Notes: generated from the letters alone by a model not told the origin. A DNA stretch of 61,344 nucleotides from Streptomyces sp. G-G2 (GCF_030063135.1 NZ_JASISO010000050.1:1-61344), one strand, 5' to 3'; counted from the stretch's first letter, positions 1 through 8,111 are shown. Program-made: numbers and translations.

Positions 1-1
1 C

Positions 2-97
2 GTCCTGTGCCGGATCCTCGCACTCACGGCGGCGATCTGGCACAACGACAAGACTGGGCAGCCGGTCAAGCGGTCACTGATCGCCTACGACCACTGA
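2..97 (+). CDS. IS982-family transposase, 3' end only
   Basis: The window opens inside a gene whose last 31 codons read in frame to a TGA at 95-97. The C-terminal residues (TAAIWHND...GQPVKRSLIAYDH) look like the end of IS982-family DDE transposases as I remember them from Streptomyces. The rest of the element lies to the left of the window, so I cannot say whether it is intact, nor place its terminal inverted repeat; the right end should lie shortly after base 97. The call rests on a short tail only. If correct, an insertion sequence sits directly downstream of the secreted RNase gene. Confidence 0.65.
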   Translation, partial: VLCRILALTAAIWHNDKTGQPVKRSLIAYDH

Positions 98-167
98 CCG
101 CAACGACACCCCTTGGACTCATTCATCAAGACGGCCCGGGTGCCGGGCGTCGTCCGCCGTGCGGGGC

Positions 168-201
168 GACCCGGCGTACTCCCGGGGGAGTACGCCGGGT
201 C
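168..201. terminator. Perfect 16-bp hairpin between transposase and RNase genes
   Basis: Bases 168-183 are the exact reverse complement of 186-201, with a two-base centre. It lies just after the stop of the minus-strand RNase gene (214) and after the plus-strand transposase end (97), so it can serve as a bidirectional intrinsic terminator. No T-run follows, as is usual in Streptomyces. Confidence 0.75.
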
Positions 202-213
202 AGGACGGTCCGG

Positions 214-633
214 TCAGCAGCCGAAGTCGACCAGACGGAAGCTCGCGTAGTGGTCGGCGGTGTAGTAGTCCTCGCGCGCCTGCTGACCCGTGATGATCCG
301 GCGGGCGCCACGGGTCGGCGAACCCGGGGTCACGACGGTGTACTCGTGGTAGTAGCCCGTGGTGTGGCTCGGCAGCACCTTCTCGCGGTTCTGGAAGACC
401 ACACCGTCCTGCGAGTACGGGAACGGCCCGCCCGAAGCGATCAGATCGAGGGTGTGGTGCGCCTGGGACGGCAGGGCGGAGTAACAGATCGTGCCGACGG
501 CCTTCACGGAGACGGCTGTGGTGACCGGTGCGGCCGATGCGGCGGGCGCGGCCGTGGCGGCGGGCGCGACGAGGAGGGCGAGGGAGACGGCGGCGACGCC
601 ACCGAGGGCGGCCATGCGCGGGGGGATTCTCAT
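214..633 (-). CDS. Secreted guanyl-specific ribonuclease (RNase Sa / T1 family)
   Basis: A 139-residue exported ribonuclease expected to cut single-stranded RNA after guanosine outside the cell. Residues 1-36 form an Ala-rich signal peptide; the mature part closely follows RNase Sa of Streptomyces aureofaciens as I remember it (SALPSQAHHTLDLIASGGPF, then YSQDGVVFQNRE). The catalytic residues are visible by alignment to that protein: Glu97 (in YYHEYTV), Arg112 (in RRIITG) and His128 (in ADHYA). Cys50 and Cys139 match its single disulfide. The start at 633 gives a complete signal peptide; longer upstream readings lack one. No barstar-like inhibitor gene is seen within the neighbouring genes. 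The amidase gene next door is also exported and on the same strand. Confidence 0.93.
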   Translation of the reverse strand: MRIPPRMAALGGVAAVSLALLVAPAATAAPAASAAPVTTAVSVKAVGTICYSALPSQAHHTLDLIASGGPFPYSQDGVVFQNREKVLPSHTTGYYHEYTVVTPGSPTRGARRIITGQQAREDYYTADHYASFRLVDFGC

Positions 634-740
634 ACGTCCATGTGACGCGCGTAGCTCGGGCACCGTCAACGCCAACCGCGTTGATTTCCACGCCTGTTCA
701 CCACAGGTGCGGCTTCTGCGACGCGAGCGCCGCCAGAGGT

Positions 741-1457
741 TCAGCGGGACGCAACCCGGCGCAGGATCTCCGCCCGCTGGGCGGCCCGCAGTGGTCCGGG
801 ACACGAATGCGCCCCCCAGTCCTGGCCGCCCATCGCATGGGTGCCGAACCCCGGGGTGGCGGGGCTGTCCGAAAGTGCCCGCGCCCAGCCGTGTTCCGCC
901 GCGCCCCACGTGTAGATCCGCGCTATCGCGTCGACTTGGGCCTCGGTCAGCGGCTTGGTGGCGAACCCGGAAGTCTCCACCGACGTCCAGAAGGGATTGC
1001 CGGCGGCCTGCGTCCACGCCCGGTCGAACACGGACACGTACTGCTCCGTGAAACCGTCCAGCCCGACCCAGAAGTGCGCGGAGCTGCGGAACGTGGGATC
1101 GCAGAACCGCTCGTACAGCGAGTTCTCCCCCTCCTGCACGTGCAGGACGAGCCCCCGTTGCGCGTCCCGGCCGGCGACGGTCCGGTTGACCTCCAGCGGT
1201 TTGCACTCCACCCCGGGCATCCAGCCCGAGGGCGCGCGCACGGGTGTGGCCTGCAGCGGCCCCCCGGCACGCGAGGCCGTGCCGGGGCCCGCGGCGGGCT
1301 CCGGCCCCGCCGGGTCCGATTCCGCGAGGGACCCGATGGCGGCGGCGCAGAGCGCGACCGCCCCGGCGACCAGCACGTGGCGCCTGCCGACGGCCCGGGC
1401 ACGGGCTTCCGGTCCGGCCCCGCCTCCAGACTGGTTCTTGCGCGCCCTGGGCGCCAT
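741..1457 (-). CDS. Secreted N-acetylmuramoyl-L-alanine amidase (Amidase_2/PGRP fold)
   Basis: A 238-residue protein predicted to cleave the lactyl-amide bond between MurNAc and the stem peptide. An N-terminal GRRHVLVAG segment followed by a hydrophobic stretch looks like a twin-arginine (Tat) signal. The catalytic domain covers about residues 70-238, with the first zinc-ligand histidine in LVLHVQEGEN, the WVGLDGFTEQYV core strand and a GAHSCPG motif near the C-terminus matching the HxxCPG zinc/active-site motif of the PGRP/T7-lysozyme fold. The start at 1457 is preceded by a good AGGAGG ribosome-binding site; an upstream extension to 1562 is possible but has none. It is transcribed toward the RNase gene, 107 bases away, so they may share a message. 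Confidence 0.88.
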   Translation of the reverse strand: MAPRARKNQSGGGAGPEARARAVGRRHVLVAGAVALCAAAIGSLAESDPAGPEPAAGPGTASRAGGPLQATPVRAPSGWMPGVECKPLEVNRTVAGRDAQRGLVLHVQEGENSLYERFCDPTFRSSAHFWVGLDGFTEQYVSVFDRAWTQAAGNPFWTSVETSGFATKPLTEAQVDAIARIYTWGAAEHGWARALSDSPATPGFGTHAMGGQDWGAHSCPGPLRAAQRAEILRRVASR

Positions 1458-1636
1458 CAGGCCTCCTGCGTGATCACTGCTCGCGACAGCCAGATCGTCG
1501 CGGCGCGAGATGATGGGACCTTCATCGGACGATGACCGTTTGACGACACCGCTCGACGACACCTCGCCCGCATCCGAGGCGGCCCGTTCCGCCGAAGAAC
1601 CCGAGGGGACCAGCGGTACGGCGTACGGAGGTACTC

Positions 1637-2890
1637 ATGAGCAGTGGTGCGGACAGGCGCGGCCCCGTCATCGTGGTCGGCGCCGGCGCGGCCGGGCTGG
1701 GCTGCGCACTCGACCTGGTACGGGCCGGACTGACCGTCTCCGTGCTGGAAGCGGCCGACGAGGTCGGCGGCCGGATGCGCACGGACCACCACCAAGGGTT
1801 CCTGCTCGACCGCGGGTTCCAGGTGTTCAACACTTCCTATCCGCAGGTCAAACGCCGCCTCTCACTCGCCCGGCTGCGCCTTCGGCCCTTCACCCCCGGC
1901 GTACTCGTCCACACCGACGGCGGCGGCCGTGCCCGGTTCGCCGACCCGACCCGCAGGCCCGCCGACGCCCTGCGGTCCCTCACCGGGGGCCGGGTGCCCC
2001 CGCGCGGCCTCGCGGCGGTCGCCGCGCTCAGCGCCGCCGACACCCTCCTGCCCGCCCGCGTCCTCAAACGGCTCCCGGAGCGCACGACCCGGGCGGAACT
2101 CGCGCGCTGGGGAGTCCCGGCCGCCGTCGTCGACGGTCTGCTGCGGCCCTTCCTCGCCGGGGTCTTCCTGGAGGACGAGCTGGAGACGTCCAGCCGGATG
2201 TTCCACCTCACGTGGCGCAGCATGGTCCGGGGCACCCTCACCCTGCCCGCCGAGGGGATCGGCGCCGTCCCCCGGCAGCTCGCGGCCGCACTGCCACCGG
2301 GCCGGGTCGAACTCGGCACCCGGGTGACGGCCCTCTCGCCCACCGGGGTCACCTTGGCCGACGGAACCTTCCGCGACGCCTCGGCGGTCGTCGTCGCCAC
2401 CGACACGGACACCGCGGGCGCGCTCGTCCCCGGCGCGGCGCCCGTCCCGACGCGGACGGTCACCACCTACCACCACGCCACCGCGCGGTCCCCGCTGCGC
2501 GAGCCGACCCTGCTCGTGGACGCACGGCGCCGCTTCCTCAACACCTGCGTACTGACCGAGGTCGCGTCCACCTACTCCACCGACGGCCGGGCCCTGGTCT
2601 CGACCTCGGTGCTGGGCGCGGACGGTCCCGGCCGGGAGGCCGCGCTGCGGCCGGTGCTCGCCGAGGTCTACGGAACGGACACCGCCGACTGGGAACGCGT
2701 CGGCGCCCTGACGGTCCCCGGCGCGCTGCCCGCGATGACGGCGCCCTGGACCCTCAGCCGGACCAGCCGTACCGCCACCCCCGGGGTGTACGTGTGCGGG
2801 GACCACCGGGCCACCGGGTCCCTCCAGGGCGCCCTGGCGTCGGGTGCCCGCGCCGCGCGGGAGGTCCTCGCGGACCGGAGCCGGGAGTGA
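1637..2890 (+). CDS. FAD-dependent oxidoreductase (flavin amine oxidase / phytoene desaturase-like)
   Basis: A 417-residue flavoprotein. Residues 11-46 show the dinucleotide-binding motif (VVGAGAAGLGCALDL, then the acidic strand end VLEAADEVGGRMRT) typical of the monoamine oxidase / protoporphyrinogen oxidase / phytoene desaturase group, and the C-terminal GVYVCGDHRATGSLQGA segment is the second FAD-contact motif. The substrate cannot be read from the sequence. The start has a GGAGG site eight bases upstream. Its stop overlaps the start of the zinc-finger gene by four bases (GTGA), so the two are probably translated together. It is divergent from the amidase gene, with 179 bases between. Confidence 0.85.
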   Translation: MSSGADRRGPVIVVGAGAAGLGCALDLVRAGLTVSVLEAADEVGGRMRTDHHQGFLLDRGFQVFNTSYPQVKRRLSLARLRLRPFTPGVLVHTDGGGRARFADPTRRPADALRSLTGGRVPPRGLAAVAALSAADTLLPARVLKRLPERTTRAELARWGVPAAVVDGLLRPFLAGVFLEDELETSSRMFHLTWRSMVRGTLTLPAEGIGAVPRQLAAALPPGRVELGTRVTALSPTGVTLADGTFRDASAVVVATDTDTAGALVPGAAPVPTRTVTTYHHATARSPLREPTLLVDARRRFLNTCVLTEVASTYSTDGRALVSTSVLGADGPGREAALRPVLAEVYGTDTADWERVGALTVPGALPAMTAPWTLSRTSRTATPGVYVCGDHRATGSLQGALASGARAAREVLADRSRE

Positions 2891-3258
2891 ACGGGGGACC
2901 GGGCGCGGGGCGGGGCGCGGGGCCGGGCGGATGGCGGGTGGCCCCGGACGCGGGGCGGGCGAGGGAGGCGAACTGCGGCCACCTCGCCGCGCTGCCCGCC
3001 GAGCCGCCCGCCGAGCCCGCAGGGGGCTGCGCGGAGTGCCTGGCCTCCGGCGGCGCCTGGGTGCACCTGCGCGCGTGCCTGCTGTGCGGGCACCTCGGCT
3101 GCTGCGACAGCTCGCCGGGCCGACACGCGTGGGCGCACGCCGACACCTCCGGCCACGCCCTGGCCCGCTCGGCCGAGCCGGGCGAGAGCTGGGCGTGGTG
3201 CTACGCGGACGAGTTGTTCCTCGTACCCGACTCCGGGGGCGTCACGGACATCGGGTGA
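2887..3258 (+). CDS. UBP-type zinc finger protein
   Basis: A 123-residue protein whose second half is a ZnF_UBP domain: regularly spaced Cys and His residues (CAECL, CLLCGHLGCCD, then HAWAHA and SGHALARS). In eukaryotes this fold binds the C-terminus of ubiquitin; in actinobacteria such stand-alone proteins have no well-established function. The first 45 residues are Gly/Pro/Ala-rich and probably unstructured. The GTG start overlaps the upstream TGA, which argues for translational coupling with the flavoprotein. A role as a redox or metal accessory to that enzyme is a guess from position only. Confidence 0.8.
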   Translation: MNGGPGAGRGAGPGGWRVAPDAGRAREANCGHLAALPAEPPAEPAGGCAECLASGGAWVHLRACLLCGHLGCCDSSPGRHAWAHADTSGHALARSAEPGESWAWCYADELFLVPDSGGVTDIG

Positions 3259-3420
3259 TCATCCGGAAGGGCGCGTCGCGCCGAGGCGTGCGCGGGGCCG
3301 CGCCTGCAGGAACATCAGCCCCTCGCCGGGGAGTGCGGCCCGCCGTCGGTTCCTCTCGCCCGCCGGCCTTTCCCGGCGCGGGAGGCCGCGTGCGGGACGC
3401 GGGGGAGACAGTGGGGTGCA

Positions 3421-3449
3421 CAAGCGTTTACCGTGGGGGTGAACGCTTG
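3421..3449. promoter_or_regulatory. Inverted-repeat operator in front of the MFS/TetR operon
   Basis: Bases 3421-3432 (CAAGCGTTTACC) and 3438-3449 (GGTGAACGCTTG) are reverse complements at 11 of 12 positions around a five-base centre. It lies 47 bases before the exporter start. It has the size and symmetry of a TetR-family operator, and the downstream tetR gene makes autorepression of the pair the simplest reading. Confidence 0.65.
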
Positions 3450-3496
3450 GACACCCCTCTGCGGGTCCCGCACCCGCCTCCCGCGTCTGGAGCCGC

Positions 3497-4987
3497 ATGA
3501 CCGCCGCGAAGTCCGCCCCGACCCCCGCGCCGATACCCGGACCGGGCGCTGCCCGGGCGCCGCGCCCGATCGTCCCCGTCCTCGCGTTCTGCGGCGCGGT
3601 CGTCGCCGTCATGCAGACCCTGGTCGTCCCGCTCCTCCCGCACATCCCGGACCTCACCGGCGGCAGCCGGGGCGCGGCGGGCTGGCTCGTCACCATCACC
3701 CTGCTCACCGGCGCGGTCTTCACGCCCGTGCTCGGCCGGGCGGGCGACATGTACGGCAAGCGGCGCGTGCTCCTCGCCTCGCTCGGCGTGCTCACCGCGG
3801 GGTCCGTGCTGTGCGCGGTCACCTCCGACATCGGCGTCCTGATCGCGGGCCGGGCCCTGCAGGGCGCCGCGCTCGCCGTCATCCCGCTCGGCATCAGCAT
3901 CATCCGGGACGAACTCCCGCCCGAGCGGATCCTGCCGTCCATCGCCCTGATGAGTTCCACCCTCGGCATCGGCGCCGCGATCGGTCTGCCCGTGGCCGCC
4001 GTGGTCGTCGAGAACTTCGACTGGCACGTCATGTTCTGGGCCTCCGCCGCCCTCGGCGTGCTCGACATCGTGCTCGTGCTGTGGATCGTCCCGGAATCCC
4101 CGCTGCGCACCCCCGGCCGCTTCGACGTCGTCGGCACCCTCGGCCTCGCCGCCACCCTGGTCGGCCTGCTGCTCGCGATCACCCAGGGCGCGGACTGGGG
4201 CTGGGGCTCGGCGTCCACCCTCGGCCTGCTCGGCGGCTCGCTCGTCATCGGTCTGCTCTGGGGCCGCTACGAGCTGCGCACCGCCTCCCCGATGGTGGAC
4301 CTGCGGGTTTCGGCCCGCCCGGCCGTCCTGCTGACGAATGTCGCCGGTCTGCTCATCGGTTTCGCCTTCTACGCGAACTCCCTGGTCACCGCGCAGATGG
4401 TGCAGGAGCCGACGAGTACGGGTTACGGACTCGGCGCCTCCATCGTGGTCAGCGGCCTGTGCCTGCTGCCCGGCGGCCTGGCCATGGTGGCGCTGTCCCC
4501 GGTCTCGGCGCGGATCTCCGCGGCCTACGGGCCCCGGACGGCGCTCGCCCTCGCCGCGGCCGTCATGGCGGTGGGCTACGTCGTCCGCTTCTTCACCAGC
4601 CACAGCCTCTGGCTGATCGTGGCGGGCGCCACGGTGGTCGCCTCCGGCACCGCCATCGCCTACTCGGCGCTGCCCGCGCTCGTGATGCGGGCCGTGCCGG
4701 TCACCGAGACCGGGGCCGCGAACGGCCTGAACACCCTGATGCGTTCCGTGGGCCAAGCCTGCTGCAGCGCGGTGGTGGCCGCCGTACTCGCGAACGTCAC
4801 CTTCATGGCGGGCGGGCGCAGCGTCCCCACCCTGCACGCCTACCTGCTGATCTTCCTGATCGCGGCCGGGGCGGCGCTCGCCGCCCTGGTCGTCACGCTC
4901 TTCCTGCCGTCGGTGCGGGTGCCGGTGACGAGCGGCCCGGCGGGTACCGTCGCGATGACGACGTCCGCCGCCCGGGAGAACACATGA
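3497..4987 (+). CDS. MFS drug exporter, DHA2 family (14 membrane spans)
   Basis: A 496-residue membrane protein with about fourteen hydrophobic segments, the usual number for the EmrB/QacA (DHA2) proton-driven exporters. After a short Pro/Ala-rich cytosolic tail, the first span begins near residue 25 (RPIVPVLAFCGAVVAVM). The loop between spans 2 and 3 carries the major-facilitator motif A (GRAGDMYGKRRVL), and motif C lies in span 5 (LGIGAAIGLPVAAV). The natural substrate is unknown; a self-made or environmental toxic compound is likely. Its stop overlaps the tetR start by four bases (ATGA), giving a classic exporter/repressor operon behind the inverted repeat at 3421-3449. Confidence 0.9.
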   Translation: MTAAKSAPTPAPIPGPGAARAPRPIVPVLAFCGAVVAVMQTLVVPLLPHIPDLTGGSRGAAGWLVTITLLTGAVFTPVLGRAGDMYGKRRVLLASLGVLTAGSVLCAVTSDIGVLIAGRALQGAALAVIPLGISIIRDELPPERILPSIALMSSTLGIGAAIGLPVAAVVVENFDWHVMFWASAALGVLDIVLVLWIVPESPLRTPGRFDVVGTLGLAATLVGLLLAITQGADWGWGSASTLGLLGGSLVIGLLWGRYELRTASPMVDLRVSARPAVLLTNVAGLLIGFAFYANSLVTAQMVQEPTSTGYGLGASIVVSGLCLLPGGLAMVALSPVSARISAAYGPRTALALAAAVMAVGYVVRFFTSHSLWLIVAGATVVASGTAIAYSALPALVMRAVPVTETGAANGLNTLMRSVGQACCSAVVAAVLANVTFMAGGRSVPTLHAYLLIFLIAAGAALAALVVTLFLPSVRVPVTSGPAGTVAMTTSAARENT

Positions 4988-5643
4988 CCACCGCCGAGGA
5001 CTCCGGTACGGAGACGGAACCCGAAGCCGCGATCGACCGCGACAGCGACCGCGACAGCGACAGAGGCGCCGGCGACGTCGACGGCGGCGCCGTCACCGGG
5101 GGGACCGGCAGGGACGCCATCGTGCGCGCGGCCCGCCGGGCCTTCACCCTGCGCCCGTACGCCGAGGTCACGATGCGCGGCATCGCCGCCGACGCGGGCG
5201 TCAGCCCGTCGCTGATCGTGAAACGGTTCGGCAGCAAGGAACAGCTGTTCAACACCGTCGCGGACTTCCGCCCGGCCGCCGACGCCCTCTTCGCGGCGGC
5301 GCCGGACGCCCTCGGCCGCCACCTCGTCCTGACCATGGTCCGGCTCCGGGACGAGCTGCGCGGGGACCCGCTGCTGCGGGTCGTCTTCTCCCTGGGCAAC
5401 GACGACGAGCGCACCCTGCTGCGCGACCGGTTCCGTGAGCAGGTCACCGGGCGGCTGGCCGGATCCCTGACCGGCCGGGACCGGGAGCTGCGGGCCGAGC
5501 TGATCACAGGTCAGCTGCTGGGGCTGGGGGCGACCCTCAGCCTGCACCGCCCGGACGGCGCGGGCGTCCGTACGCCGCCCGAGCGGCTCGCGGACCTGTA
5601 CGCTCCCGGGCTCCAGCGGCTGCTCGACGGCGACGGGTCGTAG
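4984..5643 (+). CDS. TetR-family transcriptional repressor
   Basis: A 219-residue DNA-binding regulator. Residues 1-40 are an acidic, poorly ordered tail with a DRDS repeat (three near-identical copies around 5035-5066). The HTH domain follows at about residues 43-90 (RDAIVRAARRAFTLRPYAEV, MRGIAADAGVSPSLIVKRFG, SKEQLF), with the usual GVS...I...F pattern. The helical remainder would bind the inducer. It overlaps the exporter gene by four bases and is expected to repress it by binding at 3421-3449; the exported compound would be the inducer. The long acidic tail is unusual for the family. Confidence 0.9.
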   Translation: MTTAEDSGTETEPEAAIDRDSDRDSDRGAGDVDGGAVTGGTGRDAIVRAARRAFTLRPYAEVTMRGIAADAGVSPSLIVKRFGSKEQLFNTVADFRPAADALFAAAPDALGRHLVLTMVRLRDELRGDPLLRVVFSLGNDDERTLLRDRFREQVTGRLAGSLTGRDRELRAELITGQLLGLGATLSLHRPDGAGVRTPPERLADLYAPGLQRLLDGDGS

Positions 5644-5657
5644 TCAGGTCGTTCGCG

Positions 5658-6278
5658 TCACTCGAACCGGCTGGGGTCGCCCGCTCCGCGGCGTACGATC
5701 TCGGCCTCGCCACTGGAGAAGTCGATCACCGTGGTGGGCTGGGTCCCGCAGTCACCGGAGTCGACGACGATGTCCAGGACGTGGTCCAGCCGGTCCTTGA
5801 TCTCCCAGCCCTGGGTCATCGGTTCCGGCTCGTCCGGCAGCAGCAGTGTGCTGGACAGCAGCGGTTCGCCGAGTTCCGCGAGCAGGGCCTGGGTGACGAC
5901 GTGGTCGGGGATGCGGACACCGACGGTCTTCTTCTTCGGGTGCTGGAGCTGGCGCGGCACCTCCTTCGTCGCCGGGAGGATGAAGGTGTAGCTGCCGGGG
6001 GTGGCCGCCTTGATCGCGCGGAAGACGTCGTTGTCGACGTAGACGAACTGACCCAGCTGCGCGAAGTTCTGGCACACCAGGGTGAAGTGATGACGGTCGT
6101 CGAGCCCGCGGATCGAGCGGATCCGGCTGACGCCGTCCGTATTGCCCAGCTGGCAGCCCAGCGCGTAACAGGAGTCCGTGGGGTACGCGACGAGCGAGCC
6201 CCCGCGGATGCTGTCGGCGATGCTGCCGATCGTGCGCTGCTGGGGGTTCTCGGGGTGCACATCGAAATACTTCGCCAT
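5658..6278 (-). CDS. yciO: YciO-type protein of the Sua5/YciO/YrdC family
   Basis: A 206-residue protein aligning along its whole length with my memory of E. coli YciO: it starts with FDVHPENPQQRTI, then GSLVAYPTDSCYALGCQL, RIRSIRGLDDRHHFTLVC, PGSYTFILPATKEVP and TTVIDFSSGEAEIVRRG. The family binds tRNA/ATP-type ligands, and Sua5 members make threonylcarbamoyl-AMP for the t6A37 tRNA modification. Members of the YciO branch are often auto-annotated as that synthase but their role is less certain. I chose the ATG at 6278 because it matches the family N-terminus; a GTG at 6311 would add eleven residues. It is convergent with tetR (14 bases apart). Confidence 0.85.
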   Translation of the reverse strand: MAKYFDVHPENPQQRTIGSIADSIRGGSLVAYPTDSCYALGCQLGNTDGVSRIRSIRGLDDRHHFTLVCQNFAQLGQFVYVDNDVFRAIKAATPGSYTFILPATKEVPRQLQHPKKKTVGVRIPDHVVTQALLAELGEPLLSSTLLLPDEPEPMTQGWEIKDRLDHVLDIVVDSGDCGTQPTTVIDFSSGEAEIVRRGAGDPSRFE

Positions 6279-6310
6279 CCGCCGAGCGTACGTGATCGCG
6301 AGGCTGCTCA

Positions 6311-6364
6311 CCCCGCCAGGGGCAGTCCCTCCCCCGTCCGGGGGAGGGACTGCCCCTGGCGGGG
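6311..6364. repeat. Perfect 25-bp inverted repeat in a divergent intergenic region
   Basis: Bases 6311-6335 and 6340-6364 are exact reverse complements with a four-base loop (GTCC). It lies between the 5' ends of two divergent genes (start codons at 6278 and about 6425), so it is not a normal 3' terminator position. It could be a 5'-UTR attenuator, a terminator insulating the two promoters, or a large operator. Confidence 0.8.
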
Positions 6365-6424
6365 GATGTGGCCGGTCTCCGAGGTCCCGAGGATGGAATT
6401 CCTGCTGATGGAAGGGGAATTCGG

Positions 6425-7384
6425 GTGGATGGGGCGGGGCGGTGGGACCGGGTCGGGCGGAGAGCGGCTTACGGGGCGGCGTGGGTACTGCTGCCGTACT
6501 TGCTGATCAAGGTCTCGTGGGTGATCGGCTCGCTGGTGGGGGTGCTGCCGGTCGGCGCCGGGTTCGGCATGGCCGAATGGGTGGTGCTCAACACCGTCAC
6601 GGTCGGGATGGCCGCGATCGGGACCGCGTTGGCGCTGGCGCTGGTGCGGCCGTGGGGGATGCGCATACCGGGGGCGCTGGTCGCGTTCTGCGCCTGGGTG
6701 GGGTCGGGGTTCCTCGTCTCGATCCTGCCGTTCGCCGGACTCGGCCTGGTCGACGTGCTCCGGGACGCGGGCGGCGGCTCGGGCGGCGGCGGTGCGGACC
6801 CGGCCATGCCGGTCTGGGAGGGCGTACTGGTCCAGTTCAGCTTCCTGGGGATGGGGCTGGGGCTGGCCCTGGCGGTCCCCGCCCACATGCGGCGGCGGTG
6901 GCCGGAAGCGTTCACCGGGAGGGTCGGCGACGGCGGCCCGCGCGCGGCGCCGCCGTGGGAGGCCGTCGTCGGGGCGGCGCTCGGGGTGGTCTGGCTCCTC
7001 TGGGGGCTCGGGGGTGCGAGGGGAATCGCGCACCCGGCCGAGCGGAACACCGACTGGTACGTGCTGGAAGCCATCTCGGGATGCTGGGCGCTCGCCGGAT
7101 CCGCCGCCGTCTGGGCGGTCGCCCGGGCGCGGCCCGCCCGGCTGCCCCGCTGGCTGCCGCTGGTGTTCGGGTGGGTCGGGTCGGGCTCGCTGTTCGCGTG
7201 GAGCGGCTGGAAGCTGCCGCTCACCCTGTACCTGGCGTGGGCGCGGCCCGCGGGCATCCGCCTGCCCGAGAACCTCGCCGTCGCGTCGGCGCTGCATGTC
7301 TGCGCGGTGGTGGCGGGCGCGGCGATGCTGCGGACGCTCGTCCGGACGCGCGTCGGCGCTCCGGCCGGGCGGAGCGCCACTTAG
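6425..7384 (+). CDS. Multi-pass integral membrane protein, function unknown
   Basis: About 319 residues with eight or so hydrophobic segments, for example WVLLPYLLIKVSWVIGSLVG, MAEWVVLNTVTVGMAAIGTA, ALVAFCAWVGSGFLVSILPF, and VVGAALGVVWLLWGLGGARG. A Gly/Ser-rich loop (DAGGGSGGGGADPAMP) separates the N- and C-terminal halves. I do not recognise the family. The start is uncertain: a GTG at 6425 follows a GAAGGGGAA site, while a GTG at 6368 would add nineteen polar residues and lies beside the inverted repeat. No catalytic motif is visible. It lies 63 bases before the AlkB-like gene, which appears to have its own promoter. Confidence 0.72.
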   Translation: MDGAGRWDRVGRRAAYGAAWVLLPYLLIKVSWVIGSLVGVLPVGAGFGMAEWVVLNTVTVGMAAIGTALALALVRPWGMRIPGALVAFCAWVGSGFLVSILPFAGLGLVDVLRDAGGGSGGGGADPAMPVWEGVLVQFSFLGMGLGLALAVPAHMRRRWPEAFTGRVGDGGPRAAPPWEAVVGAALGVVWLLWGLGGARGIAHPAERNTDWYVLEAISGCWALAGSAAVWAVARARPARLPRWLPLVFGWVGSGSLFAWSGWKLPLTLYLAWARPAGIRLPENLAVASALHVCAVVAGAAMLRTLVRTRVGAPAGRSAT

Positions 7385-7434
7385 GGAGATGCCGAGGTGG
7401 TGGCGGTAATCGAGCAGGTGTTCGGATAGCGGGG

Positions 7435-7447
7435 TAGGCTGGTGTGC
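7435..7447 (+). promoter_or_regulatory. Putative leaderless promoter (-10 TAGGCT) of the AlkB-like gene
   Basis: TAGGCT at 7435-7440 ends seven bases before the ATG at 7448 and no Shine-Dalgarno sequence intervenes. Transcription would start at or next to the start codon. No clear -35 is visible. Confidence 0.5.
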
Positions 7448-8074
7448 ATGCACGCCCTCCAGGGATCCCTGTTCGACCAGACCGACGAGAGCGCGCTCGG
7501 ACCGCTCGTCGGGCTGCGGCGCACCTCGCTCGGCGCCGGAGCCTGGGCCGATCACCTGCCCGGCTGGCTGACCGGGGCGGACGCCCTCTTCGAGCGCCTG
7601 GCCGCCGACGTGCCGTGGCGGGCCGAGCGCCGTCAGATGTACGAGCGTGAGGTGGAGGTCCCCCGGCTGCTCGCCTTCTACCGGCCCGAGGACTCCCTGC
7701 CGGACCCCGTCCTCACCGAGGCGCGGGCCGCCCTGACCCGGCACTACGCCCCCGAACTGGGCGAACCCTTCGTCACGGCCGGGCTGTGCCTCTACCGCGA
7801 CGGCCGGGACAGCGTCGCCTGGCACGGGGACCGCACGGGCCGCAGTGCCACCGAGGACACCATGGTGGCCATCCTCTCGGTCGGGGACCCGCGCGACCTC
7901 GCGATCCGCCCGCGCGCGGGCGGCCCCACGCTGCTGCGGCTTCCGCTGGGGCACGGGGACCTCGTGGTGATGGGCGGCTCCTGCCAGCGGACCATGGAGC
8001 ACGCGGTTCCGAAGACCGTGCGCGCCGTCGGCCCCCGGATCAGCGTCCAGTTCCGTACCCGCGGGGTGATGTGA
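7448..8074 (+). CDS. AlkB-like 2-oxoglutarate/Fe(II) dioxygenase
   Basis: A 208-residue oxygenase of the AlkB type, predicted to reverse N-alkyl damage in DNA or RNA by oxidative demethylation, using Fe(II), oxygen and 2-oxoglutarate. The iron ligands are visible as His126-x-Asp128 (WHGDRTG) and His185 (MEHAVPK); Arg197 and Arg203 (RISVQFR) fit the Rx5R that binds 2-oxoglutarate and substrate. The N-terminal MHALQGSLFDQ is typical of actinobacterial members. I take the ATG at 7448; a GTG two codons upstream is in frame, but the -10 spacing favours the ATG. It is convergent with the GntR gene. Confidence 0.9.
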   Translation: MHALQGSLFDQTDESALGPLVGLRRTSLGAGAWADHLPGWLTGADALFERLAADVPWRAERRQMYEREVEVPRLLAFYRPEDSLPDPVLTEARAALTRHYAPELGEPFVTAGLCLYRDGRDSVAWHGDRTGRSATEDTMVAILSVGDPRDLAIRPRAGGPTLLRLPLGHGDLVVMGGSCQRTMEHAVPKTVRAVGPRISVQFRTRGVM

Positions 8075-8111
8075 ACGCGACGGCGCGCACGGTGGATCGG
8101 CAGCGCCCGGG

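Noticed and set aside
741..1562. Longer start of the amidase at 1562
   Set aside because: It lacks a ribosome-binding site and adds 35 polar residues before the Tat-like signal; the start at 1457 follows AGGAGG.
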